Shown here: positions 11,669 through 21,825 of the stretch, in pieces | Numbering within the stretch: position 1 is the first letter of the stretch | How the letters are laid out: every line of letters starts with the position of its first letter | DNA from: Loripinus fragilis | Taxonomy: Eukaryota; Mollusca; Bivalvia; Lucinida; Lucinidae | Length of the DNA stretch: 64,000 nucleotides | Direction: 5' to 3' | Assembly (NCBI GenBank): GCA_964019695.1 | Contig: OZ026517.1 | Location: 50,895,672 to 50,959,671 of the forward strand | Notes under the pieces: model-generated | Told to the model about the DNA's origin: nothing | Seen by the model: only the letters and a program-made list of their open reading frames with translations | Databases searched by the model: none | Translations under genes and position numbers: made by a program

Positions 11669-11813
11669 AGAGCCTCACCGGTGTCACTTGGTTGTGTCTT
11701 TGAGGAAGACACATAAATCCTAGCTTAGTACTGGTTCAACCCAGGAAGACCTGTTCCTATGTAACTGAAAGATTGTTGATGGACCATAAAGAATCAAATC
11801 AAACAAACAATTT
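11669..11813 (+). mobile_element. SINE family 1, 5' truncated
   Basis: Begins at the B-box region (GAGCCTCACCGGTGTCACTT) and runs to the AAAGAATCAAATCAAACAAA tail. The A-box half is missing, as expected for a truncated insertion or deletion. Confidence 0.75.
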
Positions 11814-11846
11814 TTTCATCTGCTGCAGCTGTGGTTGTCACTTTAC

Positions 11847-12054
11847 TCTTAAAGCGCCAATCACAACTGCAGCAGACAACAAATTTCGCTACATCTTTCC
11901 CAATTTTCGAAAAAAATAAGGTATGATATTTCATGAGAATCGTCTCCCAGCAGGCGATTCTCATGAAATATCATGCCTTATTTGTGATTTTTGAAAAAGC
12001 GTCAAATTTTGAAATTGTCGTCTGCTGCAAATTGTAGATGGAGCTTTAAGGGTT
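11847..12054. repeat. Palindromic MITE, TIR CTTAAAGCGCCA-like
   Basis: The ends CTCTTAAAGCGCCAATCACA and GGAGCTTTAAGGGTT are inverted, and the next words (GCAGCAGACAAC ... GTCGTCTGCTGC) continue the inverted repeat. The centre is a strong hairpin, ATGAGAATCGTCTCCC / GGCGATTCTCAT (about 11933-11963). A relative of the hairpin half lies at 11575-11630. The terminal word is shared with family B, suggesting one transposase source. Confidence 0.65.
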
Positions 12055-12220
12055 AAAAATGTTGTTTTTACTGTTTATGCTTCTTCTATGCTAAATTCCT
12101 TTTAGTCATAATGTATAGAAATGCTTTACAAACTAAGAAAAAAGACAGTATCATTTCAGTATTATATCATGAGTTTACCCTATTTTGCATGTTTTATATA
12201 CATCTGCTGATTGTTTTTCA

Positions 12221-12371
12221 ACATGACCTTTTTCCAAAAAATCTTTCAGGAATACCATCAGGGTGTCAAACAGATTGGAACCAGTTCAGGCCCAACATTA
12301 TGTTGGGCCTGATCTGGGTCAAAACTGTTTGCAAAAATTATCAGCAGATGACACTTGTAAGTAAAGAGTTA
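12221..12371 (+). repeat. MITE family A copy
   Basis: The centre is a hairpin of GGCCCAACATTATGTTGGGCC. It is flanked by TCAAACAGATTGGAACCAG and CTGATCTGGGTCAAAACTGT and closed by ATCAGCAGATGACACTTGTA. About eight further copies occur in this window, making this one of its most abundant families. Confidence 0.7.
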
Positions 12372-12750
12372 CAGTGTTTTGTCTATTTTTGATAATGAGT
12401 GCTCATTAGTTCATATATGGTAATAACATTTTCCAATGAATTAGCCATATTTTTCCTAATTAGGCCAGAATTTTTTTATTAGTTGATTAATAAAACCCTC
12501 CTACTATAATTTTCCGGAAAGTAGAAAAAAATAAATTTTTCTAAAATTATTTTTTCATTTTATCTGCCGACTCTTAATATTATTTGTTTCGTTGAAAAAA
12601 GAAATTTTGAGGTTCTGTCCTTGTAATTTTGAGAGTGTCACTGTTAAAAGTGATTGTCCAGATTTTTAGGGAAATGATGAAATATTTAAAGATTTAATAT
12701 AGACTTGGTTTACCTTACTAGTTTTAATGATTGTTCTGGAGATATTAAAA

Positions 12751-12902
12751 AGAAAAAAAGCTCTGAAAATGACCCCCTCCCCCAGAAAAGCTCTGAAAAT
12801 GACCCCCTCCCCCAGAAAAGCTCTGAAAATGACCAGTCATCTGGTCATTTTCAGAGCTTTGGGGGGGGGGGGGGGAGGGGGACATCTTCAGAGCTTTTTT
12901 TT
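12751..12902. repeat. 30-bp direct repeats, perfect 20-bp hairpin and G15 run
   Basis: A 30-bp unit starting AAAAGCTCTGAAAATGACCC and ending CCTCCCCCAG occurs at 12756 and 12786, and a third copy starts at 12816. The third is followed by its inverted partner: stem 12817-12836 pairs perfectly with 12841-12860 around a TCAT loop. Then come G15-A-G5 (12861-12881) and a further inverted AGAGCTTTTTT. The C-rich and G-rich tracts are complementary, so the whole can fold into one long hairpin. It lies 100 bases upstream of a transaldolase exon, inside the intron. Confidence 0.85.
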
Positions 12903-13002
12903 CAGTCTCTCGACCCTAATTCTGAAAAAAAATTCCCCATAGATCCAATAATAAAAAAATTCTGGCCTTAGTGAAGCTACAATCTTTTTCTTCCTATTTC
13001 AG

Positions 13003-13070
13003 ACCAGCACTATTAGGAAAACTTTCTGATTCCACCGAGGACTTTGGTGCACAACTCAGCGAGCAATCAG
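13003..13070 (+). CDS. TALDO1: Transaldolase, penultimate coding exon
   Basis: A pyrimidine-rich tract (TTTTTCTTCCTATTTCAG) gives the acceptor at 13001-13002, and GT at 13071 gives the donor. Translated from the second base, the 68-bp exon reads PALLGKLSDSTEDFGAQLSEQS. This corresponds to the segment after the TISP motif near the C-terminus of transaldolase, where SP-x-LL-x-L is conserved. The first base completes a codon begun in the previous exon, and the exon ends with one base (G) of a split codon. That G joins the CC opening the exon at 41562 to make GCC (Ala), so the phases agree. Transaldolase is a cytosolic enzyme of the non-oxidative pentose phosphate pathway that moves a dihydroxyacetone unit via a Schiff-base Lys. 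That Lys lies in an earlier exon not found here. Confidence 0.82.
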
Positions 13071-13105
13071 GTACAGCATACTCATTGGTTTAGAAAAGCA
13101 AAATA

Positions 13106-13514
13106 CAGGGTTCCCACAAGCTCTGGAAATCATGGAAAATCTCAAAAATCACTAAAAAAAAGTTCCCTACATGGAAAAATCATGGACTTTGAGTAACCCG
13201 AATAATCATGGAAAAATCATGGAATTTTTTTAAATAATTTGATGAAACCACCAGTTGCCAGAAAACTAGCTGTCGGACATGTCAGTTTTCTGGCTACTGT
13301 TGGTTTCAAGTTTTAATTATTTCAAAATGTATGCATGGTCTGTCTTCAAGCATGCTGTTGTTGCAGCATTCAGCATTTATGCTCAGATTGGTGAAGATGC
13401 TGCTAAAACAGGAGGTTGGAGGCAGTGCATTAAATAATCATAATTACACTGCTGATCATGGAAAATCATGGAAAAATCATGGAATTGTGTTTTTGAATTT
13501 CTGTAGGAACCCTG
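13106..13514. mobile_element. 0.4 kb TIR element, relative of the one at 1901-3808
   Basis: The ends are CAGGGTTCCCAC and GTAGGAACCCTG, with a 6-bp duplication AAAATA (13100-13105 and 13515-13520). Subterminal words are AAAATCATGGAA in place of AAAAGTCAGGGAA. The interior contains a 20-bp-scale inverted repeat around 13250-13305 (GCCAGAAAACTAGC / CAGTTTTCTGGC). No real coding capacity is present. Confidence 0.75.
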
Positions 13515-13562
13515 AAAATAATTGCAGCATAAAATTGAGAATATTTTATTATCAGTCAGTTT

Positions 13563-13952
13563 GGGAGGACGGTGGCTCAGTGGTAGAGTGCTTGACTAGA
13601 AATCAAAGGGTTGCAGGTTTGAGCCTCATATGTTGCACTGCTTTGTGTCCTTGAGCAAGGCACATTAATTCCTGCTTAGTACTGGTTCAACACAGGAAGA
13701 CCCATCCCAACATGGGAGCGCAGTGGCTCAGTGGTAGAGAGCTTGACTCGAGACCGAGTGGCCGCGGGTTAGTCTCACCAGCGTCACTGCGTTGTGTCCT
13801 TGAGCAAGAACATTAATCCTAGCTTAGTACTGGTTCGACCCAGGAAGACCTGTCCCTTTATAACTGAAAGATTGTTGATGGGACATAAAGAATCAAATCA
13901 AACAAACCAACCATCCCAACATGGATGGAAAGAATCAAATCAAACAAATAAA
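13563..13952 (+). mobile_element. Older SINE family 1, split by a younger SINE
   Basis: The head GGTGGCTCAGTGGTAGAG and body run to 13715. After the younger SINE the tail resumes (AAAGAATCAAATCAAACAAA at 13930-13949). Confidence 0.8.
13716..13910 (+). mobile_element. SINE family 1, nested insertion with 14-bp TSD
   Basis: The full-length copy starts GAGCGCAGTGGCTCAGTGG (A-box) and has the B-box-like GGGTTAGTCTCACC and the AATCAAATCAAACAAA tail. The target duplication CCATCCCAACATGG is at 13702-13715 and 13911-13924. The insertion is inside another SINE of the same family. Confidence 0.88.
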
Positions 13953-14314
13953 CAAATTATCTGTCAGTTTTAAAATTTGTTTTGACCGTCTCAGTGAGAT
14001 ATTGTCTCGGTGAGATGGTTCTTTAGAGTACCCATAACACTTGTGTTGGTTGATACATAAGAAAATTGGTTTTAATTATATGTCTGTCACATTTACATGA
14101 AAAGTGAACATTCAGTTTTTGCTGCACTTTTTCATATTATTGGTTAGGCCCATTAGTTACAGTTGTCATGGAGAGCCATGTGACTATAATTGTAATCAAA
14201 CATGTGACTTTCTGGCTAAAATTCAACTGATGTAATTTTTAACTCATCTGAGCTAATAGTATACCAATGACTTCGCCATTCATGTGTTAATCCGTTGTCT
14301 GGCCGGAATCATAT

Positions 14315-14552
14315 GAGCCATGACACATGATTTCCAACAATGAGGCATTTTGACAAGTGTAGGCTCTAAAGAACATGTGCAGCCTCCTGTTAAGCTTAAA
14401 AACTCCAAATGATGTTTGGTTGTAGCTTAACAGTCTTAGAATATTATTCATGCGACTAGCAAAGGCTCTGATCAGACTGCCCGTATGGGCAGGCTGATCT
14501 GAGGCTTTGCTGGTCGCACATACCACAATGTTTGAAATCTCATGTCGCGGCT
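14315..14552 (+). repeat. MITE family C copy
   Basis: The ends AGCCATGACACATGATTTCC and GAAATCTCATGTCGCGGCT are inverted. The inner marker words are GGCATTTTGACAAGTGTAGG and the hairpin TCAGACTGCCCGTATGGGCA. Other copies are at 41212, 52624 and 58564. Confidence 0.75.
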
Positions 14553-14754
14553 GAATTAAACATGTACCTGCTTGTCAGATTTTTTAATACATTCTTGGTA
14601 TCAGTGATAAGTAACATTGACAGTTACTATCCTGTAAATTCCATCGAAATCGACCCATAAACAATTGAGTGACTGCCCTTGACTACCAATGAAGTAAGAA
14701 TAGGCAATCATCGTGCAAACGATAATATTGCCTTTTGTGTACCTGTTAATGAAC

Positions 14755-15078
14755 TTCAAATTTGAAAATTTGTTTTCAAATTAGAATTTTAAGAGTAAAC
14801 AATACCTACCTTACATACACTATGGATTTTAATCCGGGTCGGAGAAGTCCTGGCTTTTAGCTCGCTCTCACTTCCGGAGAAGACTTTTTACCTACGCACC
14901 GTGTGGTGTCTTCTTCAGGCAAACCCCACAAAGATATGTCACTTCCATTTCGGCGCATTGAAGTCGCCTTAGGAAGGACATTTGAAAAAGAGGGGTTGGT
15001 GGGTGGGTTTGTTGTATGTTAGGTAGGTATTGTTTACTCTTAAAGTTCTAATTTGAAAACAAATTTTCAAATTTCACT
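14755..15078. repeat. TIR element with ACCTACCTAACATACAC ends
   Basis: AAATTTGAAAATTTGTTTTC plus AAGAGTAAACAATACCTACC at the left is mirrored by the right end (GGTAGGTATTGTTTACTC, then TTTGAAAACAAATTTTC at about 15052-15070). The interior carries ATCCGGGTCGGAGAAGTCCT and a GAAGACTTTTTACCTACGCA / CACCGTGTGGTGTCTTC inverted word. The same interior reappears reverse-complemented at 21620-21775. Confidence 0.65.
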
Positions 15079-15212
15079 TCGTAAACAAACCTACCTAACA
15101 TACACTATGGATTTATTCAGATTAAAAAGCAGTACCATAGGAGGAGGGTTTTTCAAATGTACTAATATCCCTCCAGATAATATTATTATAAAAATAAAAC
15201 AACACACCCTGG

Positions 15213-15414
15213 TTTTGTTTGTTTGATTTGATTCTTTACGTCCCATCAACAATCTTTCAGTTATAAAGGGACGGGTCTTCCTGGGGTGAACCAGTACTAA
15301 GCTAGGATTAATGTTCTTGCTCAAGGACACAACGCAGTGACGCCGGTGAGGCTCGAACCCGCGGCCCTTCGGTCTCGAGTCAAGCACTCTACCACTGAGC
15401 CACTGCGCTCCCAT
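15213..15414 (-). mobile_element. SINE family 1, full length with 12-bp TSD
   Basis: On the - strand: GGGAGCGCAGTGGCTCAGTG, GGTTCGAGCCTCACCGGCGT, then the AATCAAATCAAACAAAC tail. The duplication AACACACCCTGG is at 15201-15212 and 15415-15426. This is one of the least diverged copies. Confidence 0.9.
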
Positions 15415-15449
15415 AACACACCCTGGTGAAAAATTTATCTCTGTGGTTT

Positions 15450-16984
15450 TTAGCTCACCTGAGCCGAAGGCTCCGAGGTGAGCTATTAGTATACCAGTGA
15501 CTCCGTCATCCGTCTGTCCGTCCGTCAACATTTTCAAACATCTTCTCCTCTGAAACCACTGGGCCAATTGAACTCAAATTTCATATGGAGACTTCTTAGG
15601 ATGGGGGAACGAAAGTTTGTTCAAATGGTTCCGGTCACATGACCAAGATGGCCGCCATGCCCATATATGGTAAAAACCCTTTAAAAATCTTCTTCTCCAG
15701 AACCAGAAGGCCAATGACCTTGGGACTTGGTATGTAGCATTGGGGATGTGGGGCCTACCAAGTTTGTTCAAATGATGATCCTAGGTTGACCTTGACCTAC
15801 TTAACGTCAAGGTCAAATTTGCTCCCTAATGCATTTAAATGGGGAAATTTTTGAAAAGTTGATTTTTTTTAAAACTACTGAAGCCAATGTCATTATTCTC
15901 ACTTGGTATATTTTATCTAATGTGACAATGGCTAAAAACAAGTTCCAAAGGTCAAGGTTGACCTTTGACCTTTCAGCCAAGCCGCTCATATTGGAGTCTC
16001 ATCAATATATTTAAACATAGTTTTCTCAGAAACCATTGGGCCAATTGAACTCAAATTTCATATGAAAACTCCTTACAAAAAGTTAGCCAAGATTCAAACA
16101 AACTGCTTAGGTCACTAGACCAAGATGGCCGACATGCCCATATATGGTAAAAACCCTTTAAAAATCTTCTTCTCCAGAACCAGAAGGCTGATGACCTTGG
16201 GACTTAGTATGTAACAATTTGGATGTTGGGCCTACCAAGTTTGTTCAAATGATGATCCTAGGTTGACCTTGACCTACTTAACATCAAGGTCAAATTTGCT
16301 TCCGATTGCATTTAAATGTGAAAATTTTTGAAAAGTTGATTTTTTGAATACTGTTGAAGCCAAAGTCATTATTCTCACTTGATATGTGAAACCTAATGAG
16401 ACAATGGCTATAAATAAGTTTCAAGGTCAAGGCCACGGCACCCATATATGTTAAAAACCCTTTAAATATCTTATTCTCTGGAACAAAAGGCCAATGGCCT
16501 TGGGACTTGGTATGTAGCATTGGGGATGTGGTCTCTACCAGGTTTGCACAAATGATGAATTTAGCTTGACCTACTTTATGGCAAGGTCAAATTTGATTCC
16601 TAATGTATTTATATGGGAATAATCTTGAAATGTTCATTTTCTATGACTGTTTAAGCCACAATCATAATACTTTCGAGAAATGTTTAACCCGATAAGACAA
16701 TGGCTTTATATATTAGTACCAAATGTCAAGCTAACCTGTGATCTTTTATCCAATGCCACTCATTTGGACTGCCACATACCTATATAAACATTGGTTTCTC
16801 AGATATCACCGGGCTGTATGATGGAATATTCATTAGATTGTTTTTAGTCACTTGACCAAAATGGCTGCAACCCCCATATATGGTAAAACAAAATATGTTT
16901 TATTATAAGCTGTAGTTGACCTTGACCTATTTTAACATAATTTAAGATGTCAGGTGAGCGCCTCAGGACCTTCAGGTCCTCTAG
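15450..16984 (+). mobile_element. HINE/Helentron-like element, hairpin plus CTAG end
   Basis: It starts with the palindrome AGCTCACCTGAGCC/GAA/GGCTCCGAGGTGAGCT. It contains about three to four diverged internal units (phrases CCATATATGGTAAAAACCC, GACCTTGGGACTTGGTATGT and TTGACCTTGACCTACTTAAC). It ends with the hairpin AGGACC-TTCA-GGTCCT followed directly by CTAG and T (16965-16985). A 3' hairpin just before CTAG with a flanking T is the terminal signature of Helitron-type elements. It has no ORF, so it would be non-autonomous. Confidence 0.6.
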
Positions 16985-18694
16985 TTTTAGAAATTCTATT
17001 TCCTCCACAGTTTAATATAAACCATTCAGTTGGTTTCATATCTGATTAAATAACTAAAGTCTGTACAAAAAAGTTAACGCCAAAAACTGTACACATAGTT
17101 TTCATTATGCAAATATAATGCATTTACTCATCCAAGTGTTAATTTATATTCAACTGAATCATATTATGTAACACTGTACTGTATTTCTAAATACATGTAC
17201 TTATCCAAGTATTATTTTCATTGGAACTATCATTCCAGTGTTATATTCTGTACTTAACGACTGAATGTCTATATACACATACGAAGAACCTGGCAATATC
17301 ACAGCCATATAAGTCTTAATACAGTATATCCTAATCGCAGCTCGCCGAAAAGTGATTTTTATTATTATTATTTTTTTTTTTATATTCTATATTCTAAAAT
17401 GGGCATTTTAACTGTCTTTTAGTAAAAAAATGCTGAATGTATCTGGTCTCTATGGACTAGACTGCATTATATATAACCCCAATGTATCTTTGATTGATGC
17501 TACTTCAAAAAAGGGTACCCATTAACAACCAAAGCATTTATACATCTAGTATGATGACTCTTATTAACTCTGTTAATAACTCCTTTTTCATCTTATATAT
17601 TAGATTTGCAATCTATTTTTAGATATACTGAGCTGTAACTGGTTGTGGAATTGTTTAGTAACCCAAACACAAACTTGCATCATTTAATATTTCCCTATCT
17701 GTGTTTTTAGTGTTATTGATACATGTATACTGCATACTAAATACACCTCTTGGGATCAAAATGCTTATCTTCTTGATGCCATGGAATTAAAATATGACTA
17801 CTGTCAAGATAAAGATAATTCTGCTTCGACAAACTTGTGCGAATGAAAGTTATGGTTCCTTATCAATGCTGATAATGTCTTTGAATATTTGTAGAGAATA
17901 ATGAGCACTTGCTCTACAGAACGATGTACAAATGTAAATGGTAACACTAACACGTGTCTTTTATGCCATATGTGACAACAGGGAAAAAGATCCATTTGTT
18001 TGAAATGGAGATTCTTTCAGACCTTTTAAACCTACAAACAGATACCATTGTGTATGGTAATCTATTATAAATAGGAACCTTCAATAAACATCATAATACA
18101 TGTATATTAATACTGTCCAATTTGCCAGTTGTCATTTGCATTGTGATACATGTAACAAGAACAACATAGATAAGATAGATATAACACTATTAAGTTTTTG
18201 TATTGCATAGGGATATCCGAAAACCAACACATTCATTTAAAGAGGCATGACAGAGATCCAAATTCCATTCCGCACAGCAAACACAGAGCTGCCTGGGCTT
18301 ACATAATTTTTATGTCTTTCCTTCATTGGGATCTCAAAAACTTAATAGCTCTGTCTGAAAACCTTTTCATAGAGAAAAGTCTAGCAGTCATACAAACATA
18401 CAACAGATTCTTCAAAAGTGGCAGCTTCACTGGAAAAACATTTCGTTATATAACATTTTCCAAGGCTGAGAAAATAATGTTATAAGTATGACTAGACAAT
18501 GCCATACTCACAAACCACAGACCAATTCAAGACACCATGAGGAAATTGTTGAGAACGACCAATGCCATGACCACCAGAAGACAATAAAAGCAAACAACAA
18601 GTGCTTTCTTTTCCAGCGGAGTGATTGCAAAACTAGAGAATACTGCATAACAAAACACTGGCTAATCCAAAACCCTCACACATAATGGAGGTTA
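16985..18694. other. No gene seen
   Basis: AT-rich intron DNA. A frame of 95 codons at 18198-18485 has no family motif. A short ATT run lies at 17361-17380. Confidence 0.4.
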
Positions 18695-18891
18695 CTATTG
18701 TTTGATATGATTCTGAACATCTGAGTCAACAGTTTTTCAGTTATGACATGACATGTCTTCCTGGGCTGAACTTAAATATTAAGCAATGATTAATGTGTGC
18801 TCAGTGACACAAAGCAGTGACACTGGTGAGTCTCAAACCACAATCCCTCGGTCGAGAGTCAGGCACTCTACAATCGAGCCACTGCGCTCCC
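18695..18891 (-). mobile_element. SINE family 1, diverged
   Basis: On the - strand it starts GGAGCGCAGTGGCTCGATTG and keeps the body and a degraded tail. Several substitutions in the B-box mark it as old. Confidence 0.7.
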
Positions 18892-19920
18892 TAAAATGAA
18901 AGTTAGTAGTACTGTGTCTCAATAAACAATAAATAAACGACCTAAGAATCAGTACTGTCCTTGAACAAAATGATGATGTGATAACAATTTTGCAACAAGA
19001 CTGTTTAATATACTGCAACACCTTGAATATCATCTGTATTTTGAGGTAATTTATACTCATTTGTAGGCTTTCTGAACTTTTCTACACCCACAATAGCACC
19101 TTTATGATCACAAATGGAGCTACTTTTGGTCCGTTTTTGTTTTGTTTTTCCCGCTAGGAAACTGGTACCATTACCCCTGAAATTGAACCACACTAACTCG
19201 GATTCGATTTGAAAATCAAGAGATAGAATAATACATTTGGCAAAACTAGAATAAATCGACCAGTTACTTTTTTGACTAGCCAAATCACTTTTAGTTAATT
19301 TGAATCTAAATATTACCGTCAAATGTTGCTGGTTGAACCATTTAGCGCTCAACTTGCAAATAATGGATGTCTTTAACAGCCCTAAGAAATATGCTTACTA
19401 TATACATGTGTACTTTTATGCCATCGTCACCGTATTCATTGCTTGAATACTAGAATCTAAAAATTGTATTTCCAAATTTTAAAACAAAATGTTTTAATGT
19501 TCCTTGAGTCTCGACATAGCTTGAAGATGAAATAGACTTACATGAAACAACTTTCTTTTACTTCATGGCAGAAAAGTTAAGACATGTTCAAACATTTTAT
19601 CCTAGTATTGTAAGTTTGAAGTACTGCATAGAATGTACAATTGGTTTATGAATTAAATACAAGTACATTTCAGGTCAGGGATTGTACATTTTAGACATGG
19701 ACAGGCACATTTCTTAAAGTCCTGGTCCAACCTGGCTAGTAGATTAAACAGTTAGTCTAAAACTGTGTATCAAGCCTATATATTATGAAAATACACCTGT
19801 CTGCTAAAGTACATCACTTTCCAAAAAAAAACAAAGGATCATGCTAATATGCTGTATATATTCCTCAAAACTGTAGTTTTGTTTGCTGTTTGATGTCCAA
19901 GTTATTAGATATGATCATGT
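18892..19920. other. No gene seen
   Basis: The 115-codon - strand frame at 19005-19352 shows no recognisable domain and was not accepted. Confidence 0.35.
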
Positions 19921-20165
19921 CAAACCCGTCAGTTCACCTAACCACACCTTTACCTGCACGAGCTTGACTAGGAAGATAACCAGTCAAATACGTATGCTTA
20001 TACATGCTGCCAATAACCCTTCTAGATTCAGCGAAAACAGGAGAATTACTGTATAAATTTGTACATAACAGATCTCCAAGAAAATATATTTTTGTATGGG
20101 TACAGACTGGGATAAACTCTTGATCCCTGGATCTGCTGTCAGTCTTGCTACCAACTGCGCTACCA
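19921..20165 (-). mobile_element. tRNA-derived SINE family 2, diverged copy
   Basis: On the - strand a tRNA-like head (GGTAGCGCAGTTGGTAGCAA) precedes CAGATCCAGGGATCAAGAG, and the 3' part matches GGTGAACTGACGGGTTTG. Cleaner copies lie at 44244-44564 and 54652-54953. Confidence 0.65.
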
Positions 20166-20669
20166 GCAAACCAAAAATGGGTTATGAACTATCTGTCTTT
20201 AGAGACGTCAAATCATCTTTGATATGCAAACCATATTAAAATTGATTATTATAGTTTTAGCGTAATAACAGAAATATTTTCTGTATTAAAATTTCAAAGC
20301 CATATTTCTTTCTATTTCTTATACATGGTCAGGTCAGAGAAGAGTTCCAGTGACAATGTAGATAAATACTACATTGAAATGACCAGACTGGGAAAAAAAA
20401 TATATGACGCATAAGGTGACCAAACGTCGCATATCTTTTACCATATGCTCAAGTCAGATAGGTCAATATGTGAAGAAAACAACCTATTGGAAGATAAAGT
20501 TAGTAGCATCAAGTCTATGTCATGTTCGTGTAAACATCTGACTATTTCTTTTCCCTAAATACCCTAAAATAGAGGATAGTATTTGAATAATATTCTATTC
20601 TTATACCATTCGTGACCACAAAACTGATTGATTGTTGACTTATAGGAAAACTGGGCTGTAAAAGCATTT

Positions 20670-20706
<37 letters not shown>

Positions 20707-21594
20707 AAGCTTTCGAGACAGATGCCCTCCGATCAAAAAACGTTTAACTAGACAACCGTCAGCTAAAATATCTCTCAAAATTGAAATCTTGCAGATATGT
20801 CTTTGCTATAACATTCAACGAAAAATATCATTTTTTTTTTTTACGTGGTCATAATTCTGGTCACATTTTTAACCTTATAGATAGATCTACTATCTTGTAT
20901 ACTAGTCCCGGTTTCCAGCCTATTACAGTAAGCCACATTCGTTCTCTACATATACAGTTTTACCAAAGTAAACAAAAGGCTACGTCTACTGAGGTCTAGT
21001 TTGTATACCAGATTAATAAAATGTTTATCTATTTCTTCTGATACTGCCCACGCCCTCGCCAGCATTTCTGGCAGGCACTTCGCATCAGGGTTATGAATAA
21101 CTAGATCGAGAATGAGGCATTTACCTTTCTCTTTGAACTTTCTGACAAGTTCTACGAATGTTCAGATGTCTCACTGTTATTTGCATCAACATGAACAGAA
21201 ACCTGCTCAGCGAAAAAATACTTACCCCTTGCATTATGCCATAAATATCCAAATTCTCAGAAACTGTACCTGAGAAGAAAGATTCAATGTTCAACGCCTT
21301 TTGTGGCGTGTTCATATACCAAAGTCTGCATTATCGCGAATCAGGAATTCATGTCTCTGCGACTTTTTTCCATGACTCCTGCAAACTATCATATCTCAAA
21401 ACGCCTTCTTGCTTTGCTTTTGGGCGTATACCCCACCTCGCGTGGTTTGTCCACGTGACGTTTAGAAATCGTGTTGACAAAACTTATCCGACTTTCAAGT
21501 CATGTTTTGCCACAGAAAAACTAGATAGCAGCTCGGAATTGAGCAACAGCCGATAGACGAACTATATCACTAGAGGACTTATTCAAATAAGCCC
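20166..21594. other. No gene seen; T32 homopolymer at 20672-20703
   Basis: Apart from the T32 run, which could be an antisense poly(A) remnant, I recognise nothing here. Confidence 0.4.
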
Positions 21595-21812
21595 GATGAC
21601 AAACTTCTTGAGAGCTCTAAACAGCGTCCGACTTCAATGCGCCGAAATGTGAAAGTGACATATCTTTGTGGGGTTTGCCGGAAGAAGACACCGCACGGTG
21701 CGTAGGTAAAAAGTCTTCTCAGGAAGTGAGAGCGAGCTAAAAGCCAGGACTTCTCCGACCCGGATTAAAATCCATAGTGTATGTTAGGTAGGTTTGTTTA
21801 CGAAGTGAAATT
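21595..21812 (-). repeat. End of the ACCTACCTAACATACAC TIR family
   Basis: GACTTCAATGCGCCGAAATG through GTGTATGTTAGGTAGG is the reverse complement of the sequence around 14820-14960. Its last 38 bases (to GTTTACGAAGTG at 21806) mirror 15079-15116, including AAATTT on the outer side of both. Confidence 0.6.
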
Positions 21813-21825
21813 TACCTAAAGCTAT

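Noticed and set aside
18198..18685. Two adjacent + strand frames of 95 and 65 codons
   Set aside because: No motif, no splice-site pattern, and the composition matches the surrounding intron.
19005..19352. 115-codon - strand frame
   Set aside because: No recognisable domain. Length is within chance expectation for 64 kb in six frames.
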